17,404 nucleotides of DNA from JBFKQC01 sp041627895 (GTDB lineage: Bacteria > Pseudomonadota > Alphaproteobacteria > Rhodobacterales > Rhodobacteraceae), in NCBI GenBank assembly GCA_041627895.1, contig JBFKQC010000080.1, positions 1-17,404 on the forward strand, written 5' to 3'. Below are positions 7,599 through 14,100 of the stretch, in pieces (positions within the stretch are counted from its first letter, which is position 1; every line of letters begins with the position of its first letter). The notes under the pieces were generated by a model. It was not told the origin of the DNA. It saw only the letters and a list, made by a program, of their open reading frames with translations, and did not search any database. The translations under genes and the position numbers were made by a program.

Positions 7599-9896
7599 AT
7601 GCAGCCTTTCGGCAAGAGCCAGTCCGTCAAGCGCCGCGAAGACCTGCGTCTGCTGACCGGCCAGGGCCGCTATGTCGACGATATCGCGCCGGGCGACGCG
7701 CTTTGCGCCCATTTCCTGCGCAGCCCCGTCGCGCATGCCGAGTTTGCCGCGCCTGATCTGGCCGCGGCGCGTGCCGCGCCCGGGGTGCATGCGATCCTCA
7801 CCGCCGAAGACCTCGAGGCCGCGGGCATCGACCTCGCCGTGCAGGCGACGGTGCTGCAGAACGCCGACGGCAGCCCGGCCGCCGCGCCGGTCAGGCCGTG
7901 CCTCGCCAAGGGCCGGGTGCGGTTCGTGGGCGAGGCCATTGCCTGCATCGTCGCCGGGACGCCGGACCAGGCCAAAGACGCCGCCGAACTGATCGAGATC
8001 GACTTTGACGAGCTGGACCCGCATCTCGACATCGCGCCGGGCGGCGAAACGATCCACGCCGAGGCGCCCGACAACGTCGCCATCGACTATGCCTTCGGCG
8101 ACCAGGCGGCGGTCGACGCCGCCTTTGCCGGGGCCGCGCGGGTGCTCTGCTACGAGATCGTCGACAACCGCATCATCTCGAACCCGATGGAGCCCCGCGG
8201 CGGCTATGCCGAGTGGGACGGCGACCGGCTGCACCTCTGCTTCTCGGGGCAGGGGGTCTGGCAGATGAAGGATCACCTGGCGGCCAATTACCGGCTGGAC
8301 CCGGCCGATGTGCGCGTGACGAACCCGGACGTTGGCGGCGGCTTCGGCACCAAGGGGCTGCCCTATCCGGAATACCTGGTCCTGCCGCAGGCCGCCCGCG
8401 TCACCGGCCGCCCGGTGCACTGGATGAGCGAGCGCACCGAGGCGATGCTCAGCGACAATGCCGGCCGCGATCTGGTGTCGGTCGCGGAACTGGCGCTGGA
8501 CGGCGACGACCGGATCACCGGCTACCGCGTCACCAACCGCTTCAATCTGGGCGCCTACAACTCGTTCTTCGGCCAGGCGATCCAGACCGACCTGTTCATC
8601 AAGGTGATGATGGGCACCTACGACTGTCAAAACGCCTGCCTGCGGTCGCAGGGCATCTACACCAACACGACCCAGGTCGACGCCTATCGCGGCGCCGGCC
8701 GGCCCGAGGCGATCTTTGTGCTGGAACGCGCGATGGACTATGCCGCGCGCGACCTCGGCCGCGACCCGTTCGAGTTCCGGCGCAGGAACTTCATCGCGCC
8801 CGACAGGTTCCCCTATGCCACGGCGACCGGCGAGCTTTACGACGTCGGCGATTTTGCCCGCGTGCTGACCCGCGCCGAGGCCGAGGCCGACCGCGCCGGG
8901 TTCGCCGCCCGCAAGGCGGCCAGCGCGAAGGCGGGCATGCTGCGCGGGCTGGGGCTGAGCTATTACATCGAATCGATCCTCGGCGACCCGGCGGAGCATG
9001 TGCAGATCGAGTTCAACGCGGACGGCACCGCGACGATCTGCGTCGGCACCCAGTCGAACGGGCAGGGGCACGAGACGGTGTTCGCGCAGTTCCTGTCCGA
9101 CCACACCGGGATTCCGGTCGACCGGATCGGCTTCGTTCAGGGCGACAGCGACCGGATCCCGGCGGGCGGCGGCACCGGCGGCTCGCGGTCCGTCACCACG
9201 CAGAGCAACGCCACGCTGCATGCGGTCGGCGTGATGGTCAGGGCCTATTCGGCGTTCCTCGCCGCCGAGATCGGCGTCGCGCCCGAGGACGTGCATTTCG
9301 ACGACGAACGCTTCCGCGCGGAAGGCTCGAACCTGACGCCCACGTTCCTCGAAGCCGCGGCGATGGCGCGGGCGGCGGGGCGCAGCGATCTGCTCGGCTT
9401 CCGCGAAAGGGCCGAACTGCCCGGCCGCAGCTATCCCAACGGCGCCCATATCGCCGAGGTCGAGATCGACCCCGAGACCGGCGATTGCCGGGTGGTGAAG
9501 TACACCGTCACCGACGATTTCGGCAACCTGATCAACCCGATGCTGGCCGAGGGCCAGGTCCATGGCGGGGTGGCGCAGGGCATCGGCCAGGCGGTGTGCG
9601 AGCGCGTGGTTCACGACGAGACCGGGCAACTGCTCACGGCAACGTTCATGGACTACGCGATGCCGCGCGCCGACACTTGCCCCCGGATCGATTTTACGAC
9701 CGAGCCGGTGCCGTCCACCGCCAACCCGCTGGGCATGAAGGGCTGCGGCGAGGCCGGCACGGTCGGCGCCCTTGCGGCAGTGGCCAATGCCGTGTTGGAT
9801 GCGGTGGCGGAATGCGGCGTCGCCCGCGTGGACATGCCATTCACGCCGGGCTGTGTCTGGGAGATGTTGGGCGAAGCAAAGGGTGCGGTTAGGTGA
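7599..9896 (+). CDS. Molybdenum hydroxylase large subunit (xanthine oxidase family, form II CoxL-like)
   Basis: A 765-residue molybdopterin-binding subunit of the xanthine oxidase/aldehyde oxidase family. These hydroxylate aldehydes or N-heterocycles at a Mo-cytosine/pterin dinucleotide centre. Visible marks are the N-terminal RREDLRLLTGQGRYVDD; VGGGFGTKG at about 248; AYRGAGRPEA at 362-371; GTQSNGQGHET; a GGGTGGSRS loop; and the catalytic glutamate Glu718 in GCGEAGTVGA. AYRGAGR is the form II motif. True carbon monoxide dehydrogenase (form I) has AYRCSFR, so CO oxidation is not supported. No FAD-binding or [2Fe-2S] subunit gene adjoins it, so partner subunits must be encoded elsewhere if they are needed. 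The ATG at 7599 has GGAG six bases upstream. It is divergent from the PhyH/HD pair and its end overlaps the DUF2235 gene. The substrate is unknown. Confidence 0.93.
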   Translation: MQPFGKSQSVKRREDLRLLTGQGRYVDDIAPGDALCAHFLRSPVAHAEFAAPDLAAARAAPGVHAILTAEDLEAAGIDLAVQATVLQNADGSPAAAPVRPCLAKGRVRFVGEAIACIVAGTPDQAKDAAELIEIDFDELDPHLDIAPGGETIHAEAPDNVAIDYAFGDQAAVDAAFAGAARVLCYEIVDNRIISNPMEPRGGYAEWDGDRLHLCFSGQGVWQMKDHLAANYRLDPADVRVTNPDVGGGFGTKGLPYPEYLVLPQAARVTGRPVHWMSERTEAMLSDNAGRDLVSVAELALDGDDRITGYRVTNRFNLGAYNSFFGQAIQTDLFIKVMMGTYDCQNACLRSQGIYTNTTQVDAYRGAGRPEAIFVLERAMDYAARDLGRDPFEFRRRNFIAPDRFPYATATGELYDVGDFARVLTRAEAEADRAGFAARKAASAKAGMLRGLGLSYYIESILGDPAEHVQIEFNADGTATICVGTQSNGQGHETVFAQFLSDHTGIPVDRIGFVQGDSDRIPAGGGTGGSRSVTTQSNATLHAVGVMVRAYSAFLAAEIGVAPEDVHFDDERFRAEGSNLTPTFLEAAAMARAAGRSDLLGFRERAELPGRSYPNGAHIAEVEIDPETGDCRVVKYTVTDDFGNLINPMLAEGQVHGGVAQGIGQAVCERVVHDETGQLLTATFMDYAMPRADTCPRIDFTTEPVPSTANPLGMKGCGEAGTVGALAAVANAVLDAVAECGVARVDMPFTPGCVWEMLGEAKGAVR

Positions 9897-10953
9897 ACGC
9901 ATAAGGGGCTGGCTCAAGCTCGGCCCCTGGTTTCAGACCTCCCCGGTCCGGGTCAGCCGGGGCAGCGTCGACCATGTCGTGATCATCGACGGCTCGATGT
10001 CCTCGCTCAAGGAGGACTGCGAGACCAATGCCGGGCTCCTGTACAAGCTGCTCTGCGAGGCGGCGCCGCTGGCGCGGCTTTCGCTGCGCTACGAGGCCGG
10101 CATCCAGTGGCAGACCTGGCGGTCGTCGCGCGACATCATCGAGGGCCGCGGCATCAACCGCCAGATCAGGCGGGTCTACGGCCACATCGCGTCGCGCTAC
10201 CGGCCCGGCGACCGGATCTTCCTGTTCGGTTATTCCCGCGGCGCCTATGCGGTGCGCTCGCTGGCAGGCGTGATCGACCGGATGGGGCTTCTGCGGCCCC
10301 AGCACGCCACCGTGCGCAACATCCGGCAGGTCTACCGCTATTACCAGATGGCCAGCATCGGCCCCAGCGCCGAGGCGTTCCGCAAGCTGCATTGCCACGA
10401 GAATGTCGAGATCGAGATGGTCGGCGTCTGGGACACGGTCAAGGCGCTGGGGCTGCGGCTGCCGGTGATCTGGCGCTGGACCGAGCTGCAGCACCAGTTC
10501 CACAATCACGAGCTGGGCCCGCATATCCGGCACGGCTTTCACGCGCTGGCCCGCGACGAAACGCGCGAGGCCTTCGCCCCGGTGCTCTGGACCACGCACG
10601 AGGCGCATCCCGGCGTGGTCGAACAGATGTGGTTCCGCGGCTGCCACGGCGACGTGGGCGGCCAGCTCGGCGGCTTCCTGCCCGCGCGTCCGCTGGCGAA
10701 CATTCCGCTGGTGTGGATGCTGGAAAAGGCCGAAGGCTGCGACCTGCCGCTGCCCGAGGGCTGGCGCGGGCGGTTTCCGCAGGACGCCGACGCGCCCTCG
10801 GTCGGCACGTTCCGCGGCTGGGGCGCGCTGTTCGTGGCGCGGCGCAAGCGGGCGGTCGGCCTCGACCCGTCCGAGGCGCTGCACCCGACGGCGTTCGGCC
10901 GCGACACCGAGGGCGAAAGCCTCGAACGCAGCTCGCCGCGCTCGACGGCCTGA
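9883..10953 (+). CDS. DUF2235 alpha/beta hydrolase-like protein
   Basis: About 356 residues, DUF2235 family, an alpha/beta-hydrolase fold that includes type VI secretion phospholipase effectors (Tle1) and many proteins of unknown role. Visible marks are DHVVIIDGSMSS (family FSDGT region), ETNAGLLYKLL, the nucleophile elbow FGYSRGAYAVRSLAG (Ser118), GVWDTVKALG (Asp184) and RGCHGDVGG (His255), a plausible Ser-Asp-His triad. No signal peptide or secretion genes are seen, so a cytoplasmic role is more likely than a toxin role. The start is uncertain. I chose the GTG at 9883, which overlaps the end of the molybdoenzyme gene by 14 bases and is directly preceded by AAAGG. An ATG at 9772 would overlap by 125 bases. 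The overlap suggests co-transcription and translational coupling. Confidence 0.82.
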   Translation: MRLGERIRGWLKLGPWFQTSPVRVSRGSVDHVVIIDGSMSSLKEDCETNAGLLYKLLCEAAPLARLSLRYEAGIQWQTWRSSRDIIEGRGINRQIRRVYGHIASRYRPGDRIFLFGYSRGAYAVRSLAGVIDRMGLLRPQHATVRNIRQVYRYYQMASIGPSAEAFRKLHCHENVEIEMVGVWDTVKALGLRLPVIWRWTELQHQFHNHELGPHIRHGFHALARDETREAFAPVLWTTHEAHPGVVEQMWFRGCHGDVGGQLGGFLPARPLANIPLVWMLEKAEGCDLPLPEGWRGRFPQDADAPSVGTFRGWGALFVARRKRAVGLDPSEALHPTAFGRDTEGESLERSSPRSTA

Positions 10954-10967
10954 CACCGGACCTGCGG

Positions 10968-10998
10968 GTCTTCTTCTTGTCGGAAATACGCCGGGGGG
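10968..10998 (+). repeat. Copy 2 of the recurrent 3'-end intergenic motif
   Basis: Fourteen bases after the DUF2235 stop, the plus strand reads GTCTTCTTCTTGTCGGAAAT, then ACGCCGGGGGG. It matches copy 1 (minus strand 17-45) at most positions: CTTC-x-TCT-x-G-x-CGGAAATAC-x-CCGG plus a G run. Like copy 1 it lies just past a stop codon in sense orientation, and it is followed here by a strong GC hairpin. Confidence 0.5.
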
Positions 10999-11000
10999 CG

Positions 11001-11018
11001 TGGGGGGCTGGCCCCCCA
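11001..11018. terminator. GC-rich hairpin between convergent DUF2235 and thioesterase genes
   Basis: TGGGGGGC (11001-11008) and GCCCCCCA (11011-11018) are perfect inverted repeats with two bases between, and one flanking G-C pair extends the stem. It sits between convergent genes and could end both transcripts. No T tract is present. Confidence 0.5.
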
Positions 11019-11047
11019 CCCTCCGCGACCGCCGCAGGCGGGCGCAA

Positions 11048-11078
11048 CCGGACGAGCGCGCCGCAGGCGCTCCGCCGG
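11048..11078 (-). terminator. Hairpin directly after the thioesterase gene
   Basis: GAGCGC (11054-11059) and GCGCTC (11067-11072) form a 6-bp stem with a 7-base loop. Outer CCGG/CCGG arms (11048-11051 and 11075-11078) can pair after a 2x2 internal loop. It begins immediately after the minus-strand thioesterase stop. Confidence 0.4.
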
Positions 11079-11079
11079 A

Positions 11080-11565
11080 TCACGCCGGTTTCATGATCAT
11101 GCAGGTGGTCGAGCCCGTGGCGTAAAGCCGGTCGTCCGTGGCGCCCCGGATCTCGCCCGTCGCCACCCCGGTCGTGCGCCCGGCATGGCGGCTTAGGCCC
11201 TCGGCGACGATCTCGGTCCCCAGCGGGATCGGCCGGGTGATGTTCACCTTGTATTCCAGCGTCGTGTAGACCGCTCCCCGCGGCACCAGGGACTGCACCG
11301 CGCAGGCCATGGCGCTGTCCAGCAGCGTGCCGTACCAGCCGCCATGCACCGTGCCCATCGCGTTGCAATGATCGAATGCCGGCGTGCCGCGGAACACGAC
11401 GCGGCCCTTCCCGACGGCGTCCAGCCGGTAGTTCAGCGGCCGACAGATCGGCGGCGCGGTGATCCGGCCTTCGAGGATGCCGCGCAGGAAGTCGAGGCCC
11501 GACATCGACACCAGCAGCCCGATGTCGGGAAAGTCGCGGTCCGATTCGGCGATGAACTGGGTCAT
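11080..11565 (-). CDS. PaaI-family hotdog thioesterase
   Basis: A 161-residue hotdog-fold thioesterase of the PaaI/YdiI type, predicted to hydrolyse acyl- or aryl-CoA thioesters in the cytoplasm. Family marks are the VHGGWYGTLLDSAM segment (HGGW at 74-77, Asp83 as the helix acidic residue) and the later YTTLEYKVNITRPIP strand. DRLYATGSTTCMIM forms the last strand. Length and layout match the family. The substrate is not evident. It lies 81 bases downstream of metF on the same strand. That gap holds a perfect palindrome overlapping this gene's own Shine-Dalgarno (GGAG, seven bases from the ATG), so expression may be uncoupled from metF or controlled by that hairpin. The start at 11565 is well supported by the GGAG. 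Confidence 0.9.
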   Translation of the reverse strand: MTQFIAESDRDFPDIGLLVSMSGLDFLRGILEGRITAPPICRPLNYRLDAVGKGRVVFRGTPAFDHCNAMGTVHGGWYGTLLDSAMACAVQSLVPRGAVYTTLEYKVNITRPIPLGTEIVAEGLSRHAGRTTGVATGEIRGATDDRLYATGSTTCMIMKPA

Positions 11566-11570
11566 GGAAA

Positions 11571-11592
11571 GGCTCCGGCAATTGCCGGAGCC
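11571..11592 (-). promoter_or_regulatory. 22-bp perfect palindrome covering the thioesterase Shine-Dalgarno
   Basis: The half-site GGCTCCGGCAA (11571-11581) is followed directly by its exact reverse complement (11582-11592). In minus-strand RNA it folds into a 9-bp stem with an AATT loop. The 3' arm contains GGAG, which is the thioesterase ribosome-binding site; TTTCC and the ATG follow. It could be a terminator for metF, a translational switch for the thioesterase gene, or both. Confidence 0.55.
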
Positions 11593-11646
11593 ATAGCCGC
11601 CCGCGGCGCCGGGCGCACGGTCTTTCGTCGGGAACCCGCCGCCGCC

Positions 11647-12513
11647 TCAGGCCACGTCGCGCAACTCGACCGGCGGCGTCATCCCCAGCGCGTGCGCCAC
11701 TTCGCGGGTCAGGTGCGGCTTGTTCAGCGTGTAGAAATGCAGCTCGTCCACCCCGCCCTCGATCAGCGCGGTGCAAAGCGTCGTGCACTGCGCGATCGCC
11801 AGCAGATCGTGCCGGTCGTCCCGGATCGCCCGCGTGAACGCCTCGTCCAGCCGGTCGGGGATCCGCGCGCCGCAGCGCTGCGAGAAACGCTTGGTCTTCT
11901 CCCAGTCCTCGATCGGCAGGATGCCCGGGATGATCGGCGCGTCGATGCCCGCCGCCGCGCAGGCGTCGCGGAACCGGAAGTAGGTTTCCGCCTCGAAGAA
12001 GAACTGCGTGATCGCGCTGCCCGCGCCGGCGTCGATCTTGCGCTTCAGCCAGTCCACATCCGCGCCGGGAGACGCCGCTTCGGGATGGGGATCGGGATAG
12101 GCGCCGACGCGGATGTGGAACTTGCCCAGTCCGGCCAGCGCCGCGACCAGCTCGGTGCTGTCGGCGAAGCCTTGCGGGTGCGGCCGGAACTTGCGCTCGC
12201 CCTTCGGCGGGTCGCCGCGCAGCGCCACGATTTCGGTGACCCCGGCCTCGGCATAGCCCTTCGCGATCTCCAGCGTCTCGTCGCGGGTCGCGTCGACGCA
12301 GGTCAGGTGCGCCGCCACGTTCAGCCCGTAATGGTTGTGGATCGTGCGGACCGCCTCGTGCGTCAGGTCGCGCGTGGTGCCGCCGGCGCCATAGGTGACG
12401 GACACGAATTGCGGCCCCAGCGGGGCCAGTTCGTTGACCGTCTCCCACAGCCGGAACGAGGCGTCGAGCGACGAGGGCGGGAAGAATTCGAAGGACAGGC
12501 GCGGGGTTTTCAT
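11647..12513 (-). CDS. metF: Methylenetetrahydrofolate reductase
   Basis: A 288-residue flavoprotein that reduces 5,10-methylenetetrahydrofolate to 5-methyltetrahydrofolate, supplying the methyl group for methionine synthesis. Visible marks are the N-terminal SFEFFPP (catalytic Glu9), FVSVTYGAGGTTRDLT, the folate/FAD region HLTCVDATRDE, IVALRGDPPKG, and ITQFFFEAETYFRF followed by PIIPGILPIEDW. The C-terminus has HFYTLNKPHLTREVAHALG. Length agrees with bacterial MetF (about 290-300). The ATG at 12513 has GAGGA nine bases upstream. The gene is divergent from metR across a 93-base space with a MetR-like box, which strongly suggests activation by MetR with homocysteine as coregulator, as in enterobacteria. 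Confidence 0.97.
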   Translation of the reverse strand: MKTPRLSFEFFPPSSLDASFRLWETVNELAPLGPQFVSVTYGAGGTTRDLTHEAVRTIHNHYGLNVAAHLTCVDATRDETLEIAKGYAEAGVTEIVALRGDPPKGERKFRPHPQGFADSTELVAALAGLGKFHIRVGAYPDPHPEAASPGADVDWLKRKIDAGAGSAITQFFFEAETYFRFRDACAAAGIDAPIIPGILPIEDWEKTKRFSQRCGARIPDRLDEAFTRAIRDDRHDLLAIAQCTTLCTALIEGGVDELHFYTLNKPHLTREVAHALGMTPPVELRDVA

Positions 12514-12562
12514 GGGCAGCGATCCTCGGATGCGTTGACGCCTTGTCCCCGATCCCGCGCCG

Positions 12563-12575
12563 TGAGACAATTTCA
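12563..12575. promoter_or_regulatory. MetR-type operator in the metF-metR intergenic region
   Basis: TGAGACAATTTCA matches the enterobacterial MetR consensus TGAA-N5-TTCA with one mismatch. It overlaps CATAAT (12574-12579), a good -10 hexamer for metR. Binding there would fit autorepression of metR together with activation of divergent metF. An 8-bp palindrome TAACGTTA lies just beyond, at 12586-12593. Confidence 0.6.
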
Positions 12576-12606
12576 TAATCTTCACTAACGTTATGCGGTT
12601 CGCCTC

Positions 12607-13512
12607 ATGCACCTGGAATTCCGCCACCTGCGCACCATCAAGGCGATCCACGAGGCCGGCGGGCTGGCGCGGGCGGCGGATCTGATGAACATCACCCAGT
12701 CCGCGCTCAGCCACCAGGTCAAGGGGCTCGAGGACCAGGCCGGGGTCGAGCTGTTCGTGCGCCGGACCAAGCCCCTGCGGCTGTCAGCGGCGGGCATGCG
12801 GCTTCTGAAACTGGCAGAGAAGGTGCTGCCCGAGGTCGAGGCGCTGGAGGACGAGTTCCGCAACCTGCAATCCGGCAAGTCCGGCCGGCTGCATATCGCG
12901 ATCGAATGCCACGCCTGTTTCGAATGGCTGTTCCCGGTGCTCGAGCAGTTCCGCAAGGCCTGGCCCGACGTCGATGTCGACATCCGCCCGGGGCTTGCGT
13001 TCGACGCGCTGCCCGCGCTGCAGCGCGAAGAGGTCGACCTGGTGGTCTCGTCCGACCCCGAAAACCTCGACGGCGTCGATTTCACCGCGCTTTTCGACTA
13101 CGAACCGGTCTTCGTCGCCTCGTCGCAGCATCCGCTGGCGGGGAAGGATTACGTCGTCGCCGAGGATTTCCGCGACGAATTGCTGATCACCTATCCGGTC
13201 GAGCGCACGCGGCTCGACGTGTTCAGCCAGCTTCTGCTGCCCGCCAAGGTCGAGCCGCGGGCGATCCGGCAGGTCGAGCTGACCGCGGTGATCCTGCTGC
13301 TGGTCGCCTCGAACCGGGGCGTCGCAGTTCTGCCCGACTGGGTGGTGCGCGAGGTCAAGTACCATTCCGACTACGTCACCCGTCCGCTGACCGAGACCGG
13401 GCTGACGCGCCGGCTCTATGCCGCGACGCGCGACGTGGACACCACCAAGCCCTACATGGCGCATCTGTTGCGCCTGGCGCGGACCGAGCCGGTGAAGCTG
13501 CAGCGGTCCTGA
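12607..13512 (+). CDS. metR: LysR-type regulator MetR
   Basis: A 301-residue LysR-type transcriptional regulator. The N-terminal helix-turn-helix (MHLEFRHLRTIKAIHEAGGLARAADLMNITQSALSHQVKGLE) closely follows E. coli MetR, as does LFVRRTKPLRLSAAG. The effector domain carries RLHIAIECHACFEWLFPVLEQF (MetR: [21 protein letters not shown]), ERTRLDVF and GVAVLPDWVV, all MetR-specific. MetR regulates methionine genes such as metE, metH and metF, with homocysteine as coinducer. The divergent metF next door supports this. No good Shine-Dalgarno precedes the ATG, so translation may be weak. A 7-bp hairpin follows the gene (13553-13574). Confidence 0.93.
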   Translation: MHLEFRHLRTIKAIHEAGGLARAADLMNITQSALSHQVKGLEDQAGVELFVRRTKPLRLSAAGMRLLKLAEKVLPEVEALEDEFRNLQSGKSGRLHIAIECHACFEWLFPVLEQFRKAWPDVDVDIRPGLAFDALPALQREEVDLVVSSDPENLDGVDFTALFDYEPVFVASSQHPLAGKDYVVAEDFRDELLITYPVERTRLDVFSQLLLPAKVEPRAIRQVELTAVILLLVASNRGVAVLPDWVVREVKYHSDYVTRPLTETGLTRRLYAATRDVDTTKPYMAHLLRLARTEPVKLQRS

Positions 13513-13552
13513 CCGGGCCTTCGGCAAGAAGCCGCCGGATGTCGGCATGGAA

Positions 13553-13574
13553 CCGCCGGTCTTCCGCCCGGCGG
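13553..13574 (+). terminator. Hairpin after metR
   Basis: CCGCCGG (13553-13559) and CCGGCGG (13568-13574) form a perfect 7-bp stem with an 8-base loop, 41 bases past the metR stop. No T run follows. It is a candidate end of the metR transcript. Confidence 0.4.
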
Positions 13575-13584
13575 CGGTGACGAT

Positions 13585-13600
13585 GGTTGATTAATCAACC
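13585..13600. promoter_or_regulatory. 16-bp perfect palindrome, operator-like
   Basis: GGTTGATTAATCAACC is a perfect palindrome in otherwise GC-rich surroundings, followed by AT-rich AATATGGATAT. It lies 93 bases before the start of the small exported protein at 13693. It has the size and symmetry of a TetR- or MarR-type operator, and TTGATT could also serve as a -35 element. No repressor gene adjoins it. Confidence 0.5.
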
Positions 13601-13692
13601 AATATGGATATGTCGGCGCATCCGGAGTCGTCCGCGGGGAGAAAGGCGGCGAACCGGCTGAGGCTGTCCAATCAGGCAAGAAAGGAAACGGG

Positions 13693-14010
13693 ATGAGGGA
13701 CTATCTGACCGCAGCGTCGCTGGCTGCCGCACTGCTCGCGGCGCCGGCGGCGACTGCGGCGACCTGCGCCGACCGCGCCCACGTGGTCGACCGGCTGGCG
13801 GACCGCCATGGCGAGACGCTCATGGCCACGGCACCCGCCAAAGACGGCGCGATTCTCGAGGTCTACGGCTCGGACGCGACGGAAAGCTGGACCGTGCTGG
13901 TCACGCTGCCCTGGCACGGGCTGACCTGTTATGTCGGTTCGGGAAGCGGCTACGCGACGCTGACGGCGGAATACGGGACACAAGCTCGGAAGGTCGCCGA
14001 ACTTCGTTGA
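13693..14010 (+). CDS. Small exported protein of unknown function
   Basis: A 105-residue protein. The first roughly 23 residues (MRDYLTAASLAAALLAAPAATA) are a signal peptide, with probable cleavage after ATA or TAA. The mature part has two cysteines (TCADR, LTCYVG) that could pair. The pattern C-x-x-R-x-x-V-V-x-x-L-x-x-x-x-G-E, then ILEVYGS...SWTVLVTLP, then TCYVGSG, resembles a family of small secreted proteins I recall from Rhodobacterales; it has no known role. The ATG at 13693 has AAAGGA six bases upstream. It stands alone between metR and a convergent exported-protein gene. A palindrome at 13585-13600 may control it. Confidence 0.8.
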   Translation: MRDYLTAASLAAALLAAPAATAATCADRAHVVDRLADRHGETLMATAPAKDGAILEVYGSDATESWTVLVTLPWHGLTCYVGSGSGYATLTAEYGTQARKVAELR

Positions 14011-14062
14011 AACCTGCGGCCGCGCCGGCCCGGCCTTGGGTCCGGCGGCGGCACGCGCAAGA

Positions 14063-14093
14063 CGGCGGCGGGCGACCGAATCGCCCGTCGCCG
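14063..14093. terminator. Convergent terminator hairpin
   Basis: A 13-position stem pairs 14063-14075 (CGGCGGCGGGCGA) with 14081-14093 (TCGCCCGTCGCCG) around a CCGAA loop, with a single G-T wobble. It lies between two convergent genes and can serve both directions. No T tract is visible. Confidence 0.5.
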
Positions 14094-14100
14094 GCCCGGG

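Noticed and set aside
7599..9896. Calling the molybdoenzyme an aerobic carbon monoxide dehydrogenase (CoxL form I).
   Set aside because: The active-site loop is AYRGAGR, not AYRCSFR, and no coxM/coxS genes are present.
7416..9917. A roughly 830-codon N-terminal extension of the PhyH oxygenase frame running antisense through the molybdoenzyme gene.
   Set aside because: The extension has no family resemblance, the GTG at 7415 has an excellent Shine-Dalgarno, and the opposite strand encodes a clear molybdenum hydroxylase.
9883..10953. A type VI secretion phospholipase effector (Tle1) with an immunity partner.
   Set aside because: The DUF2235 family includes Tle1, but there are no vgrG, hcp, PAAR or immunity-like genes here, and the protein is small and coupled to a metabolic enzyme.
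13585..13600. An FNR/FnrL-type anaerobox.
   Set aside because: FNR sites are TTGAT-N4-ATCAA. Here the half-sites TTGAT and ATCAA are only two bases apart, so the geometry is wrong.
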